In this document: positions 36,542-45,865 of the stretch, piece by piece
Position numbering within the stretch: the stretch's first letter is position 1
How the letters are laid out: each line of letters opens with the position of its first letter
From: Planctomycetota bacterium
GTDB lineage: Bacteria > Planctomycetota > Planctomycetia > Planctomycetales > Planctomycetaceae
Direction: 5' to 3'
Assembly: GCA_030836185.1 (NCBI GenBank)
Contig: JAURQH010000097.1
Location: 1-47,477 of the forward strand
Length of the DNA stretch: 47,477 nt
Translations under genes and position numbers: made by a program
The notes under the pieces: generated by a model
Told to the model about the DNA's origin: nothing
The model's database searches: none
The model's input: the letters and a program-made list of their open reading frames with translations, nothing else

Positions 36542-36608
36542 TCGTCGAATTTGTTCTTCATCAATTCTTCATTTTAAGAGTGAGGCTGGATTCACTGAGA
36601 CCAGCCAA

Positions 36609-36633
36609 GTAGATTCCGCTCAGCGGACCCTAC
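36609..36633. repeat. Extragenic imperfect palindrome
   Basis: GTAG, three bases, CCGC, TCA, GCGG, three bases, CTAC: two nested stems around a 3-nt loop, in the 192-bp gap between the orphan gene and the XylR-type regulator. It resembles a REP element of a family different from the RAYT-flanking one. Confidence 0.5.
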
Positions 36634-36733
36634 AAAGAGATTGCTCTTGCCAACCCCCTTCTTTAAGAGTTGCCTCCAAGAGTCATTCACCACGCCGCAA
36701 CATCAGCGTGATCTACGCAATAAACCGAGTTGA

Positions 36734-37936
36734 TCACAGGCCAATATCCCGTTCGTTCTGGGCGCGTTTGCGGAAGCGACCGGGAGTTTCATCGGTCTCG
36801 CGTTTGAACACCACATTCATATATTCCGGGTGCTCGAAGCCGGTGAGTTCGGCAATCCGGTCGAGCGCCAAATCGGTCTCCATCAGCAGTTCTTTAATGC
36901 GTTTGATCTGCTGGTTACGAATTTCACTTTGTGGCGAGCGTTTGATGTACTTGCGAAAACGTCGTTCCAACACGCTGCGTGAGAGGGGTATCTCGCGTAA
37001 CAAATCTTTGACCGTGATGCCGTGACACGCATGTTGTCGAATGAAGCGAACCGCCGAGGCAATTTGAGGATCTTCAATCGCCAGTACATCGGTGGATTGC
37101 CGAGTTGTGATACCGAGGGGAGGAATGATTTGTTCGTACGGCAACGCGGCCCCACCTTGCATCTGACGGTCGAGCAGCGCGGCCGCTTCGTAACCGATTT
37201 TGCGAGGGTTCGGCATCACTGAAGATAAGGGAGGTTCGCACATCCCACAGACGAGATCGTCATCGTCCACACCAATGACGGCAATTTCTTCCGGGACCGA
37301 GGCATTAATTCGTCGGCAGGCATCGAGGACATGCTGACCGCGCATGTCGTTACAAGTGAAGACACCCAACGGGCGCGGCAACCGGGAAAGCCATTCGGTG
37401 ATGGTACGCTGCTGATCTTCCCACGATTCCGTTTGTGTCGCCTCCCAAGGAGATTCCAAAACATCGACCGTGCAATCGGCTTCTCGTAATGCCTCACGAA
37501 ATCCCACGAGCCGACGCGCGGCCCAATCGTGACCGGTGAAACTGCAATATCCAAAATGGCGAAAGCCACGTTCGAGCAAATGGGTGGCGCCCAGTTCTCC
37601 CACTTTATGATTATCGGTCCAGATATGAGGAAGACCCACGTCGCCATAGATATCAGTGAGGTCAACCGTCGGGATTTTCAGCTTCTGTAATCGCTCAGCC
37701 AGTTCGGGAGTGGTGGAACGGCTGATGATGCCATCCCCTTTCCACTGATCAATCCATTTTGGTGGTTCAATAATGAGTTCCCTTAAATCGACGTACATCG
37801 ACCACGGATGATGTTCGACGACATAATCAGAGATTCCCCGCAGCACCTCTCGCCCGTAAGCCAAAGAGGTCTCGACGATGAGCATGACATGGGGAGGTGA
37901 TGAATTCCGTGATTCCACCGTGGAAGTCTTTCGCAA
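36734..37936 (-). CDS. XylR-type transcriptional regulator (sugar-binding domain plus AraC HTH)
   Basis: The protein has up to 400 residues. Residues about 15-280 form a LacI/periplasmic-binding-like sensor (VMLIVETSLAYGREVLRGI, VFTCNDMRGQHVLDACRR, VIGVDDDDLVCGMCEPPLSSV). Residues about 290-390 form an AraC-type double HTH (ITVKDLLREIPLSRSVLERR, ELTGFEHPEYMNVVFKRE). This is the XylR architecture of Proteobacteria and Planctomycetes, in which sugar binding controls an adjacent catabolic operon. The longest frame starts with TTG at 37936; GTG at 37918 and ATG at 37885 are alternatives. It is divergent from an SDR and a CUT2 sugar transporter, which it probably regulates. Confidence 0.9.
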   Translation of the reverse strand: MRKTSTVESRNSSPPHVMLIVETSLAYGREVLRGISDYVVEHHPWSMYVDLRELIIEPPKWIDQWKGDGIISRSTTPELAERLQKLKIPTVDLTDIYGDVGLPHIWTDNHKVGELGATHLLERGFRHFGYCSFTGHDWAARRLVGFREALREADCTVDVLESPWEATQTESWEDQQRTITEWLSRLPRPLGVFTCNDMRGQHVLDACRRINASVPEEIAVIGVDDDDLVCGMCEPPLSSVMPNPRKIGYEAAALLDRQMQGGAALPYEQIIPPLGITTRQSTDVLAIEDPQIASAVRFIRQHACHGITVKDLLREIPLSRSVLERRFRKYIKRSPQSEIRNQQIKRIKELLMETDLALDRIAELTGFEHPEYMNVVFKRETDETPGRFRKRAQNERDIGL

Positions 37937-37959
37937 TATTTCTCAGGGACAGAATTTAG

Positions 37960-37994
37960 AATGCACGAACATTGCATCATATAATGCACGAACA
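37960..37994. promoter_or_regulatory. Candidate operator of the XylR-type regulator
   Basis: AATGCACGAACA occurs at 37960-37971 and again at 37983-37994, a 12-bp perfect direct repeat with a 23-bp period, about two helical turns. Each copy is followed by an inverted arm (TGCAT after the first, GCATT after the second). A TATAAT box at 37980-37985 overlaps the second copy. It lies 24 bp from the regulator's longest start, within the 296-bp gap to the SDR gene. XylR proteins of this type bind direct repeats. Confidence 0.6.
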
Positions 37995-38232
37995 GAGCAT
38001 TGCCAGCGAAATATATCTCAAGAGATGTGCATTCCGGCCCCTTGTTTGAGGAGACTTGGAAAGTCACAATTGTCGTAAATCATGGCAAATTGCGCAGGTC
38101 ACACCGCTGGAAACAGTCGGAATACCGGGCGATTTTCGATTCCCGTCAATCGATGGTTCCAGTTGGCGTTCGGTCCGCGTAAACTGATGCCACGTCAAGA
38201 GAACGACCGATTCCACACCTCGGGAGACAAAC

Positions 38233-38985
38233 GTGTTTTCATTAGACGGCCGGGTGGCCCTGGTCACCGGAAGTAGCACAGGCCTGGGCAAAGCCATCGC
38301 CATCGCACTCGGTAAAGCGGGCGCGACGGTCGCGATGAACTATTACAATAACGACGAACGCGCGGCCGACGCCTTGCAAGAGTTCCGTGACGCAGGCGGT
38401 CAGGGTGACATGTTCCGAGGCAATGTCATTGATCCTGACGATGTGAATCGGCTCTACGACGAGATTAAAGAGAAGCTCGGGCCGATTGATATTCTGGTTT
38501 GCAATGCGACTCCCGACCAGCCGCAAAAACCGATTGAAGAATACGACTGGGACTTCTATCAATCGATGCTGGATTTCTTCATTAAAAGCCCGTATCTGTT
38601 AAGTCTGGCGTGCCTGCCGCACATGAAAAAGCAGAAGTGGGGAAGGATCATCAACATTACGTCGGAAGTTTTTCAACAAGGCGTTTCTCCCTTCACGGCC
38701 TATGTTGCGGCTAAGGGCGGGCAAACCGGATTTTGCCGTTCATTGGCGAGAGAAGTTGCCCCATACCAAGTGACTGTCAACATGATCGCGCCGGGTTGGA
38801 TTCCCGTCGAACGACACGAAGACGACCCCCAAGAATTAAAAGATGGCTATTTCGCCAACATCCCCATGCAGCGTTGGGGAGTCCCCGCAGACATCGGCGC
38901 AGCCGTCTGTTTTTACGCCAGCGACGAAGCCGCGTTTGTCACCGGACAAACCGTCTCGGTGAATGGTGGCATGACCGTCAACTAA
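38233..38985 (+). CDS. SDR-family NAD(P)-dependent oxidoreductase
   Basis: The 250-residue classical short-chain dehydrogenase has the cofactor motif TGSSTGLG (12-19), the NxxG-like NATPDQ region where NAG usually stands, S144 in NITSE and the catalytic Y157-x-x-x-K161. The C-terminal GQTVSVNGGMTVN is typical. It probably oxidises a sugar, sugar acid or polyol in the cytoplasm. The start is GTG at 38233 with GGGAG 7 nt upstream. It precedes the substrate-binding lipoprotein by 52 bp and opens the transporter operon. NAT in place of the NNAG segment is slightly unusual. Confidence 0.92.
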   Translation: MFSLDGRVALVTGSSTGLGKAIAIALGKAGATVAMNYYNNDERAADALQEFRDAGGQGDMFRGNVIDPDDVNRLYDEIKEKLGPIDILVCNATPDQPQKPIEEYDWDFYQSMLDFFIKSPYLLSLACLPHMKKQKWGRIINITSEVFQQGVSPFTAYVAAKGGQTGFCRSLAREVAPYQVTVNMIAPGWIPVERHEDDPQELKDGYFANIPMQRWGVPADIGAAVCFYASDEAAFVTGQTVSVNGGMTVN

Positions 38986-39037
38986 AGAGACTCACAAAAC
39001 AACACACACATTGATTTCCACAACGAGGACTAAACTC

Positions 39038-40150
39038 ATGAAACACTTTCTACTGATTACCGGACTGGCCTGCCTCCTTGGTATCACTGGCTGCAATGGT
39101 GGTGGCGAAGACGGAGGGACGCAAAGTGCCGAACAAATCGACGAATACGGTCCCATAAAAACCGGCACCGTTGGGCAGGATGAAAAACCGACTGTCGCTT
39201 TCGTTACCAACGGCATTGCCTCGTTTTGGGTGGTGGCAGAAGCCGGTGCGAACGCTGCTGCGGACGATGTAAACGCGGAAGTTTTGGTCAAAATGCCTGC
39301 AGAAGGTGTGGTTGATCAAAAACGAATTCTTGAGGACTTGCTCACACAAGGAGTTGATGGAATAGCCGTTTCGGCCATTGATCCTACGGGACAACAGGAT
39401 TTGCTCAATGATGTTGCCGAAGAAACGATTTATATCACGCATGACTCAGACGCGATGTACACCAACCGCATTGGCTATATCGGCATGGACAATTACGAAG
39501 CCGGTCGAATGGCTGGGAAACTTGTGAAGGAATCACTCCCCGAGGGTGGTGAAGTCATGATCTTTGTAGGGCGATTGGAACAACTCAACGCAAAATTACG
39601 CCGCCAAGGGGTCATTGACGAGCTCATGAATCGCGAACCAGACTCCAGTCGCTACGACAAACCAGGACAACCGGTCAAGGGAGAAACGTATACGATTCTT
39701 GATACTCGCACCGATGGATTCGATTTTGCCAAAGCCAAAGCACAGGCGCAAGATGCGATCAATAAATACCCCAACCTGAAATGTATGGTGGGACTGTTTG
39801 CTTATAACCCGCCGTTGATGCTAGAAGCGGTCAAAGAAGCCGGCAAAACCGACTCCATCGAAATCGTTGCGTTCGATGAAGAAGATGGAACGCTGCAAGG
39901 GATTGTCGATGGCCATATTTATGGAACGGTCGTGCAAAACCCTTACGAGTATGGTTATCAATCTGTGAAACTTCTCTCAGAACTTGCCCGCGGAAACGAC
40001 GAAGGCGTACCTGATAAAAGATTCATTGACATCCCGGCACGCCAAATCCGTCAAGACAATGCCATCGAGTTCTGGACCGACTTGAACAAGCTTCTGGATA
40101 AAGATCCGCCCGCCAGCGCGAAGACATCGGCAGAGGAAGAAGGGAAATGA
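39038..40150 (+). CDS. CUT2 sugar ABC transporter substrate-binding lipoprotein
   Basis: The 370-residue protein has a lipoprotein signal ending in LGITGC, with C19 as the lipidated residue. The mature part is a periplasmic-binding protein of the ribose/galactose type (Peripla_BP_4): [78 protein letters not shown]. The start is the ATG at 39038, preceded by GAGGA; the earlier in-frame ATG at 39011 would extend the n-region. Its stop overlaps the ATPase start (ATGA at 40147-40150), showing translational coupling. The ligand is unknown. Confidence 0.93.
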   Translation: MKHFLLITGLACLLGITGCNGGGEDGGTQSAEQIDEYGPIKTGTVGQDEKPTVAFVTNGIASFWVVAEAGANAAADDVNAEVLVKMPAEGVVDQKRILEDLLTQGVDGIAVSAIDPTGQQDLLNDVAEETIYITHDSDAMYTNRIGYIGMDNYEAGRMAGKLVKESLPEGGEVMIFVGRLEQLNAKLRRQGVIDELMNREPDSSRYDKPGQPVKGETYTILDTRTDGFDFAKAKAQAQDAINKYPNLKCMVGLFAYNPPLMLEAVKEAGKTDSIEIVAFDEEDGTLQGIVDGHIYGTVVQNPYEYGYQSVKLLSELARGNDEGVPDKRFIDIPARQIRQDNAIEFWTDLNKLLDKDPPASAKTSAEEEGK

Positions 40151-41658
40151 ATTATCCGCTGCTGGAAGTCCGAATCGTTACCAAATACTTTCCCGGTGTC
40201 GTTGCGCTCAAACAGGTCAGTCTGACTCTCGAAGAGGGTGAAATCCTGGCACTGATTGGCGAAAACGGAGCCGGGAAAAGTACGTTGATGAAGATTTTGG
40301 CCGGCATACAGCAGCCCGATCTTGGCAAAATTTTCTGGAACGGAAAAGAAGCGAACATCGATTCGGTGGAAGCCGCCATGGACTTCGGTATCGCCCTCAT
40401 CCATCAAGAATTAAATCTCGCTGACAATCTCGATATTGGAAGTAACATATTTTTAGGCCGAGAACCCCGCAATAAACTCGGCATCATCAATCGCCGCAAG
40501 ATTCACGAGGAATCTTTGAAAGTGTTGGAACGGGTTGGTCTCGATTTTGATCCCCGTACGAACCTGTCGCGACTTTCCATCGGTCAACAGCAGCTCGTCG
40601 AAATCGCCAAAGCACTTTCGATGAATGCGAAAGTGCTGATCATGGACGAACCGACGTCGTCGCTCTCTTCCAAAGAGACCGCCCGTCTGTTTGAGGTTGT
40701 GAAGGATCTCAAAGAACAAGGTGTCAGCGTCATTTACATTTCTCACCGTCTAGGGGAAGTGAAAGAGCTGGCCGACCGAGTGGTGGTTTTTCGCGATGGT
40801 CAAAATTCGGGAGAACTGAGCAAAGAGGAAATCACGCACGAGCGCATGGTCCAATTGATGGTCGGCAGAGATGTTTCAAAGCTTTACGAACGCACGCCTC
40901 ACCAACCGGGCGACGAAGTCCTTAAAGTGACCGATTTAGTGTCACCTGTTTTTCCGAGCGAAAAAAACAGTTTTACCATCCGAGCGGGAGAAATCGTCGG
41001 TATGGCAGGACTCGTGGGAGCGGGTCGCACCGAGCTATTGCGGGTCTTGTTCGGGATTGATGACGCCATTCGCGGAACGATTGAAATCGAAGGGAAGCTC
41101 TGCGAGTTCCATCACCCGAAAGATGCTATCGACGCAGGGATGGTTCTCGTTCCCGAAGACCGCAAGGGGCAAGGATTGGTCATCGACTGGCCGCTTGATA
41201 TGAATGGATCACTACCCGGACTCGATCAGCACCTGACACAAAAAGCGTTGATTGATAAGAAAAACGAAGTTCAAACCGCCGAGACCATGATTGACAACCT
41301 CAATATCAAAACACCGAACCGGAAGCAGATTCTTCAGTTTCTTTCTGGCGGAAATCAGCAGAAAGTCGTGTTGGGGAAATGGCTGGCCTTGGGACCGAAA
41401 ATACTTCTCCTCGACGAACCGACCCGCGGGATTGATATCGGAGCAAAAGAAGAAATCTATCATCTCATGGATAAGCTCGCCGCGGACGGGCTGGCAGTCC
41501 TGTTCGTCAGTAGCGAACTCGAAGAAATCATGGGAGTCTCTGACCGGGCTCTCGTCATGCACGAGGGAAAGATTACCGGCGAGTTGCCCCGCAGCGAACT
41601 TTCGGAAGAATCCATCATGCAACTGGCAACCGGCCAAGAATTGGCCGCTGCTCACTAA
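40147..41658 (+). CDS. CUT2 sugar ABC transporter ATPase (RbsA/XylG/MglA type)
   Basis: The 503-residue protein has two fused ABC domains. The first has Walker [10 protein letters not shown] (38-46), signature [15 protein letters not shown] and Walker [13 protein letters not shown]. The second has the degenerate [13 protein letters not shown]-loop usual for this family, signature [15 protein letters not shown] and Walker [15 protein letters not shown]. It energises sugar import in concert with the lipoprotein upstream (4-bp overlap) and the permease 35 bp downstream. Confidence 0.95.
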   Translation: MNYPLLEVRIVTKYFPGVVALKQVSLTLEEGEILALIGENGAGKSTLMKILAGIQQPDLGKIFWNGKEANIDSVEAAMDFGIALIHQELNLADNLDIGSNIFLGREPRNKLGIINRRKIHEESLKVLERVGLDFDPRTNLSRLSIGQQQLVEIAKALSMNAKVLIMDEPTSSLSSKETARLFEVVKDLKEQGVSVIYISHRLGEVKELADRVVVFRDGQNSGELSKEEITHERMVQLMVGRDVSKLYERTPHQPGDEVLKVTDLVSPVFPSEKNSFTIRAGEIVGMAGLVGAGRTELLRVLFGIDDAIRGTIEIEGKLCEFHHPKDAIDAGMVLVPEDRKGQGLVIDWPLDMNGSLPGLDQHLTQKALIDKKNEVQTAETMIDNLNIKTPNRKQILQFLSGGNQQKVVLGKWLALGPKILLLDEPTRGIDIGAKEEIYHLMDKLAADGLAVLFVSSELEEIMGVSDRALVMHEGKITGELPRSELSEESIMQLATGQELAAAH

Positions 41659-41693
41659 AACATCTCGCGTCTCCTTGAAATCGACTTCGACTC

Positions 41694-42683
41694 ATGAAAA
41701 AACTGCTCGGCATCACCGGATTGTTCATTGTGATTTTCGCCTTCACGGCTCTTCAGCAAGAGAGCTTCATCTCGGCGCGAAACATCGAGAACCTACTAGA
41801 CAGAACAGGCCTGTTAGGAATTCTGGGAATTGGTGTGGCATTCGTGATCATCACGGGCGGTATCGATCTCTCTATTGGTTCGGTCGTCGGGCTTGTGGGT
41901 TGCTTGTTGCCGCTGTTCGTCGTCGATAAGGGGATGCCCGTCCCGGTGGCGATTCTTCTGGTGATGTTAATTTCAGCAGGCATCGGTTTGGCGCATGGTT
42001 TACTAATCACCAAGCTCAAACTCCAACCATTCATTGTGACGCTCTGTGGCCTTTTGATTTATCGTGGCATCGGTCGATTTATTACCGCCGATCAAACGAT
42101 GACGTTCGGAGGCCAGTATAAGGGCTTACGCGAATGGGCCACTGGAAATATCGATTTACCGGTGTTAACTGCGAGCAAAGGCTTTAGTTTGCCGATGCCA
42201 TTTTTGATTCTGTTTGTGTTCATGATCATCGGTTCGGTTTTTCTGAATAAAACCGTCTGGGGACGATACCTTCTGGCGCTGGGGCGAAACGAACAAGCCG
42301 CACGTTACAGCGGCATTAAAACAGAACGTCTAACGATTCTGGCATACGTCATTTGCTCAACCTTGGCAGGATTTGGCGGAATTCTGTTTATGCTCGATCT
42401 CAACTCGGTGCAGCCATCGAGTCACGGAAACTTTTACGAACTCTACGCCATCGCCGCAGCCGTGTTGGGAGGATGTTCGTTACGAGGCGGAGAAGGCTCC
42501 ATCATCGGAGTGATGATCGGTATGGGGATATTGCAAATGCTGAAAAGCGCCTCTCTCTTTCTGGAAATTCCCGACCAACTGGAATTTACGATCATTGGGA
42601 CCGTCATTCTTCTGGGGGCCATTGCCGACGAATTGGGAAAACGGATCGTCCACCGAATACGACAAGCCAAGCAGAATAGCTGA
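41694..42683 (+). CDS. CUT2 sugar ABC transporter permease (RbsC type)
   Basis: The 329-residue protein has about eight to ten transmembrane segments and the BPD_transp_2 signatures GGIDLSIGSVVGLVGC near the N-terminus and AAVLGGCSLRGGEGSIIGVMIG near the C-terminus. One permease gene is normal for CUT2 systems because it works as a homodimer. It completes the SDR, lipoprotein, ATPase and permease operon. No sugar kinase or isomerase follows; the next gene is convergent. Confidence 0.94.
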   Translation: MKKLLGITGLFIVIFAFTALQQESFISARNIENLLDRTGLLGILGIGVAFVIITGGIDLSIGSVVGLVGCLLPLFVVDKGMPVPVAILLVMLISAGIGLAHGLLITKLKLQPFIVTLCGLLIYRGIGRFITADQTMTFGGQYKGLREWATGNIDLPVLTASKGFSLPMPFLILFVFMIIGSVFLNKTVWGRYLLALGRNEQAARYSGIKTERLTILAYVICSTLAGFGGILFMLDLNSVQPSSHGNFYELYAIAAAVLGGCSLRGGEGSIIGVMIGMGILQMLKSASLFLEIPDQLEFTIIGTVILLGAIADELGKRIVHRIRQAKQNS

Positions 42684-42726
42684 TTACATTGATCGGACAA
42701 GCCAGCAGTCGCACACCCGTACGAAT

Positions 42727-43335
42727 CTACAAGAACCGTCGCCAACTGGCATATTTCTCTTGAGCGAGTTGACGGTCCAAGGCAGGATTGCGGGCGGGTT
42801 TTGAGGGACGTGAGGTCAGATTCATGTTCGCTTCGTGAGGTGTTCGCCCCCCCTTACGAACATTGCATTTCAAACATGCCGAGACAATGTTTTCCCAGCT
42901 TGTTTCACCGCCTCGACTCCGTGGCATAACATGATCGAGAGACAGGCTGCTATACGGAAAGTTTTCGCCACAATACTGACACTGATGATTGTCTCGCAGA
43001 AAGACATTCTTACGGTTGAATTTGACAATGTTACGAGGAATGCGGTCGTAGTTGGTCAACCGAACAATGCGCGGGACTTGAACAACGAAATTCACCGAGC
43101 GAACCCATTCATCGTCTTCGCTAAAGTCATTTAATTCATCGCGGATTTCACTTTGCTCGACCCAACCTTCAAAGTCATAAACGACATACGAGTCGTCTTC
43201 GACGTTCACGACTTCGGCTGCTTCTTTGCAAAGCAGACAGAACGCTTTTCGGGCAGTCAGTACGTGTATCGGACTGTAGAATTTATTAAGCACCAGAACA
43301 TTGGAGTTCAATGCTGTTCCCTGCTCCGCAATCAT
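42727..43335 (-). CDS. HNH endonuclease-family protein
   Basis: The 202-residue protein has an N-terminal domain (NVLVLNKFYSPIHVLTARKAFCLLCK) and a C-terminal HNH nuclease domain: zinc cysteines C119/C122 (CQYC) and C154/C157 (CLKC), the general-base region D134-H135 in LSLDHVMPRSRGG and N149 in ENIVSAC. This two-part layout is widespread in bacteria as a chromosomal HNH protein of undefined role, not tied to an intron or phage. The ATG at 43335 is preceded by GGGAG 5 nt away; the ATG at 43347 is an alternative. It stands alone and converges with the transporter operon. Confidence 0.88.
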   Translation of the reverse strand: MIAEQGTALNSNVLVLNKFYSPIHVLTARKAFCLLCKEAAEVVNVEDDSYVVYDFEGWVEQSEIRDELNDFSEDDEWVRSVNFVVQVPRIVRLTNYDRIPRNIVKFNRKNVFLRDNHQCQYCGENFPYSSLSLDHVMPRSRGGETSWENIVSACLKCNVRKGGRTPHEANMNLTSRPSKPARNPALDRQLAQEKYASWRRFL

Positions 43336-43527
43336 GACCTCTCCCATCGTTCGTTAAAACACGGTCAAACTCTCTCGAAAAATGTCTACTCATCCTGCCG
43401 GGATTGATTCCCTAAATCAAGATCAGTTTTACACATGCGCAATCACAGCGCAAGAATATTCCTATTTACTGAGGAACTAAGAGAGAACCGTTAAGAAGAG
43501 ACGAATTTCACGCTCAGATTTCTCAGA

Positions 43528-45168
43528 TCAAGAGTCAGACGCCATCCACGGAAGTGGAGCACCCGCAGCCGGTAATCGTACTAATTCCACGCCGGTTACT
43601 TCTGCATGGTCGGCAATCTCCTGAAGGGCTTCAGCAGAGGGTTCGGAATCGATATTCAGCACGGCAACACTGTCGCCTCCCGGTTGGTCGGAACAACGCC
43701 CCAATGCCATGTTGGCGATATTAACGCTGTACTTGCCAAGAACCGTTCCGATGAAACCAATTAAGCCCGGCACATCGCGGTGTCGGTAGATCAATAGCAT
43801 GCCATCGAGATACGCTTCCATGGGGAAGTTTTCGAGTCGTACCAGTCGCAGGAAATCATTGCCAAACATCGTACCGGACGCCGTCAATTCGCGGTCACCT
43901 GTCACCAATGTCGCAGAGATCATCGTTGAAAACGCACCATGTTCGGTCGATTTCGATTCAGTGATTTCGATGCCTCGCTCACGAGCCATCATTTCAGCAT
44001 TCACGATGTTGACGTTGTCATCCATTGCTGCGGTGAGTAGTCCTGCAGCAAAGCTGGAAGTAATCAAGCCGGTTTTCTTGGACGCGGCTTCTCCACGGTA
44101 GTGAAGTTGGGCCGATTTGAGTCCACCTTTGTGTCCCTGTTGTGCAAGAAGCAGCCCCAGGCGATAACCGAGATCGAGATACAGCTTCAAGTCTTCCATT
44201 TCAGCCCCGGAAACCGGGACCATATTGACAGCATGGCGAACTTCTTTGTTGATCAAGTAGCCAATCATAATGTCGGCGGCTTCTTCGGCCACTAACTCCT
44301 GAGCTTCATCAGTCGAGGCACCCAAGTGCGGGGTACACAAAATGTTTGGTGTTTTGAGCAGTGGAGATTCAGGGTCAAGAGGTTCATTCACATAGACATC
44401 AAGAGCAGCTCCCCCAACATGTCCAGCGTTGACCGCTTCCACCAAATCCTCTTCGTTGATAATCCCACCGCGAGCACAGTTAATGAGCCTAACGCCGGGC
44501 TTCATATTTTTCATCCGCTCGGCGTTGATCAGGTTTCGCGTTTCATCGGTCAGCGGCGTATGGACGGTTAGATAATCACAGATCGTGGTGACTTCATTGA
44601 CCGTATCGACCAGCTTGATTCCCAAATCGGACGCACGCTCGGGAGACATGAACGGATCGTACCCCACTACCTGCATTTCAAATCCCAAAGCCCGTTGAGC
44701 AACCGATTGACCGATGCGCCCCAAGCCAATGATGCCGAGTGTCTTGCCAGCCACTTGAGACCCGGTGAACTTTCCACGTTCCCATTTTCCCTGCTGCATG
44801 CTGGAATGAGCGGGACCAATATTCCGGGACAGGGACAACATCAATGTGACCGCATGTTCGGCGGTACTGATGGTGTTTCCCGCCGGGGTATTCATGACGA
44901 CGATTCCCTCGCGAGTCGCCGCGTCGCGGTCGATATTATCGACCCCCACTCCCGCTCGCACAATCGCCTTGAGCCGAGTTTGCCCTTCCAAAAGTTCAGC
45001 AGTGAGCTTTGTCCCACTGCGAATAATAATGCCGTCTGCCTCTTTCAAAGCCTCTCGGACTTCCTCTGGCGAGAGCCCCGAACGGACATCAAGTTCGATG
45101 CCTTCAGCGTCTTCGAGTATTTTGAGCCCTGCAGGGGAAAGTTTATCGGTGACAAGGACGCGCGGCAT
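43528..45168 (-). CDS. serA: D-3-phosphoglycerate dehydrogenase
   Basis: The 546-residue long-form SerA catalyses the first step of serine synthesis from 3-phosphoglycerate. The NAD-binding motif GLGRIG is at 148-153, with catalytic R233 in NCARGG, E262 in VNEPLD and H281 in PHLGAST. An intervening (ASB) domain follows from about 315, and an ACT domain ends the protein (DVPGLIGFIGTVLGKYSVNIANMALGR), implying serine feedback. The family's usual length is about 525. A GGGCGAC/GTCGCCC hairpin lies 47 bp upstream. No convincing Shine-Dalgarno precedes the ATG. Confidence 0.95.
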   Translation of the reverse strand: MPRVLVTDKLSPAGLKILEDAEGIELDVRSGLSPEEVREALKEADGIIIRSGTKLTAELLEGQTRLKAIVRAGVGVDNIDRDAATREGIVVMNTPAGNTISTAEHAVTLMLSLSRNIGPAHSSMQQGKWERGKFTGSQVAGKTLGIIGLGRIGQSVAQRALGFEMQVVGYDPFMSPERASDLGIKLVDTVNEVTTICDYLTVHTPLTDETRNLINAERMKNMKPGVRLINCARGGIINEEDLVEAVNAGHVGGAALDVYVNEPLDPESPLLKTPNILCTPHLGASTDEAQELVAEEAADIMIGYLINKEVRHAVNMVPVSGAEMEDLKLYLDLGYRLGLLLAQQGHKGGLKSAQLHYRGEAASKKTGLITSSFAAGLLTAAMDDNVNIVNAEMMARERGIEITESKSTEHGAFSTMISATLVTGDRELTASGTMFGNDFLRLVRLENFPMEAYLDGMLLIYRHRDVPGLIGFIGTVLGKYSVNIANMALGRCSDQPGGDSVAVLNIDSEPSAEALQEIADHAEVTGVELVRLPAAGAPLPWMASDS

Positions 45169-45214
45169 CGTCTTGTGCTTTCTGGACTTAGGTCATTTTC
45201 TGTGAGTGAAAAAT

Positions 45215-45235
45215 GGGCGACGAACAATGTCGCCC
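45215..45235. promoter_or_regulatory. Hairpin upstream of serA
   Basis: GGGCGAC, seven bases, GTCGCCC: a perfect 7-bp stem 47 bp before the serA start codon, probably in its leader. There is no T tract, so it is not a typical terminator. A regulatory role is conjecture. Confidence 0.4.
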
Positions 45236-45524
45236 GCGAACTCACTCGATTCGGTTGGAAGAGTCATAGCATACCGACCGCGAGAGAGGCATCAAGGCTA
45301 CCGACGGGATCTCTCTGAGCGGTATTTTCATGTGAGATCCGGTCCTGTCAGCTTCCCGGTTCCAGTTCTGTGATGCTGTGATGACATTGCCTGAGAAATC
45401 CAGGTTCATTGAAGCTCGATTCATGCTTCTATCTCGTCGGACATTCCTGATTATGTGAAGCGATCCGGTTCTACGAAACTATTTCAATCCATGCCATTCA
45501 AACCCGCCCCTCGTGGCCAGGTCA

Positions 45525-45547
45525 CCCCGTTTGGCAAGCAAACGGGG
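45525..45547. repeat. Perfect 9-5-9 hairpin, GCAAG loop
   Basis: CCCCGTTTG, GCAAG, CAAACGGGG. A 9-bp stem with a 5-nt loop in non-coding DNA. The loop recurs in the hairpin at 45661, on the other strand. Confidence 0.75.
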
Positions 45548-45660
45548 CACCAATTTCATTTAAGCCACTAACACGAGCTAGCTGGGAAATCGGCATTATT
45601 CCTCTGCGCCGCTGCGAGGGAGCAAAAAAACACGAAGAACTTCATTCTCTGATTAGGTGG

Positions 45661-45683
45661 CACTGGCGGCTTGCCCGCCAGTG
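45661..45683. repeat. Perfect 9-5-9 hairpin, CTTGC loop
   Basis: CACTGGCGG, CTTGC, CCGCCAGTG. The stem sequence is unrelated to that of 45525-45547, but the loop is its complement (GCAAG) and the stem and loop lengths are identical. Confidence 0.75.
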
Positions 45684-45742
45684 ATATGGGAGGGAACCAA
45701 ATTTAATTTACCGCAGAGTTCGCTGAGCGACTGTGTCGCTTG

Positions 45743-45865
45743 TCAAGTTGTTGGTGCCTCATTTTGTTGAAAACTGTTTTTTGCAAGTTCACTCAAGAGC
45801 GTATTCACTCGAATCAGCATCTTGCGAGCGCAGGCAATGATGGCTACCTTAAACGGCTTGCCTGT
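45743..45865 (-). pseudogene. C-terminal remnant of an IS110-family transposase
   Basis: The last 40 codons read [17 protein letters not shown] and then LIRVNTLLSELAKN to a stop at 45743. This matches the end of IS110/IS116/IS902 (Transposase_20) transposases, where GKPxKVAxxACxRKLL-x-x-LNALLRD is usual. The upstream codons in this frame are sequence from the glyoxalase-fold gene in another frame, so the transposase is cut at about 45860-45866. Nothing of its N-terminal DEDD domain is left here. It marks a past insertion followed by deletion. Confidence 0.7.

Larger units (their letters stand above)
45169..45742. other. Non-coding region with hairpins upstream of serA
   Basis: No gene is supported in these 574 bp. 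They contain the serA leader hairpin, a 9-5-9 hairpin at 45525, a second at 45661 with the same loop, a CTCTGCGCCGCTGCGAGG tract at 45602 resembling the dispersed TTTGCG family, and AGCGAC/GTCGCT at 45726-45740 beside the end of the transposase remnant. Confidence 0.6.
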
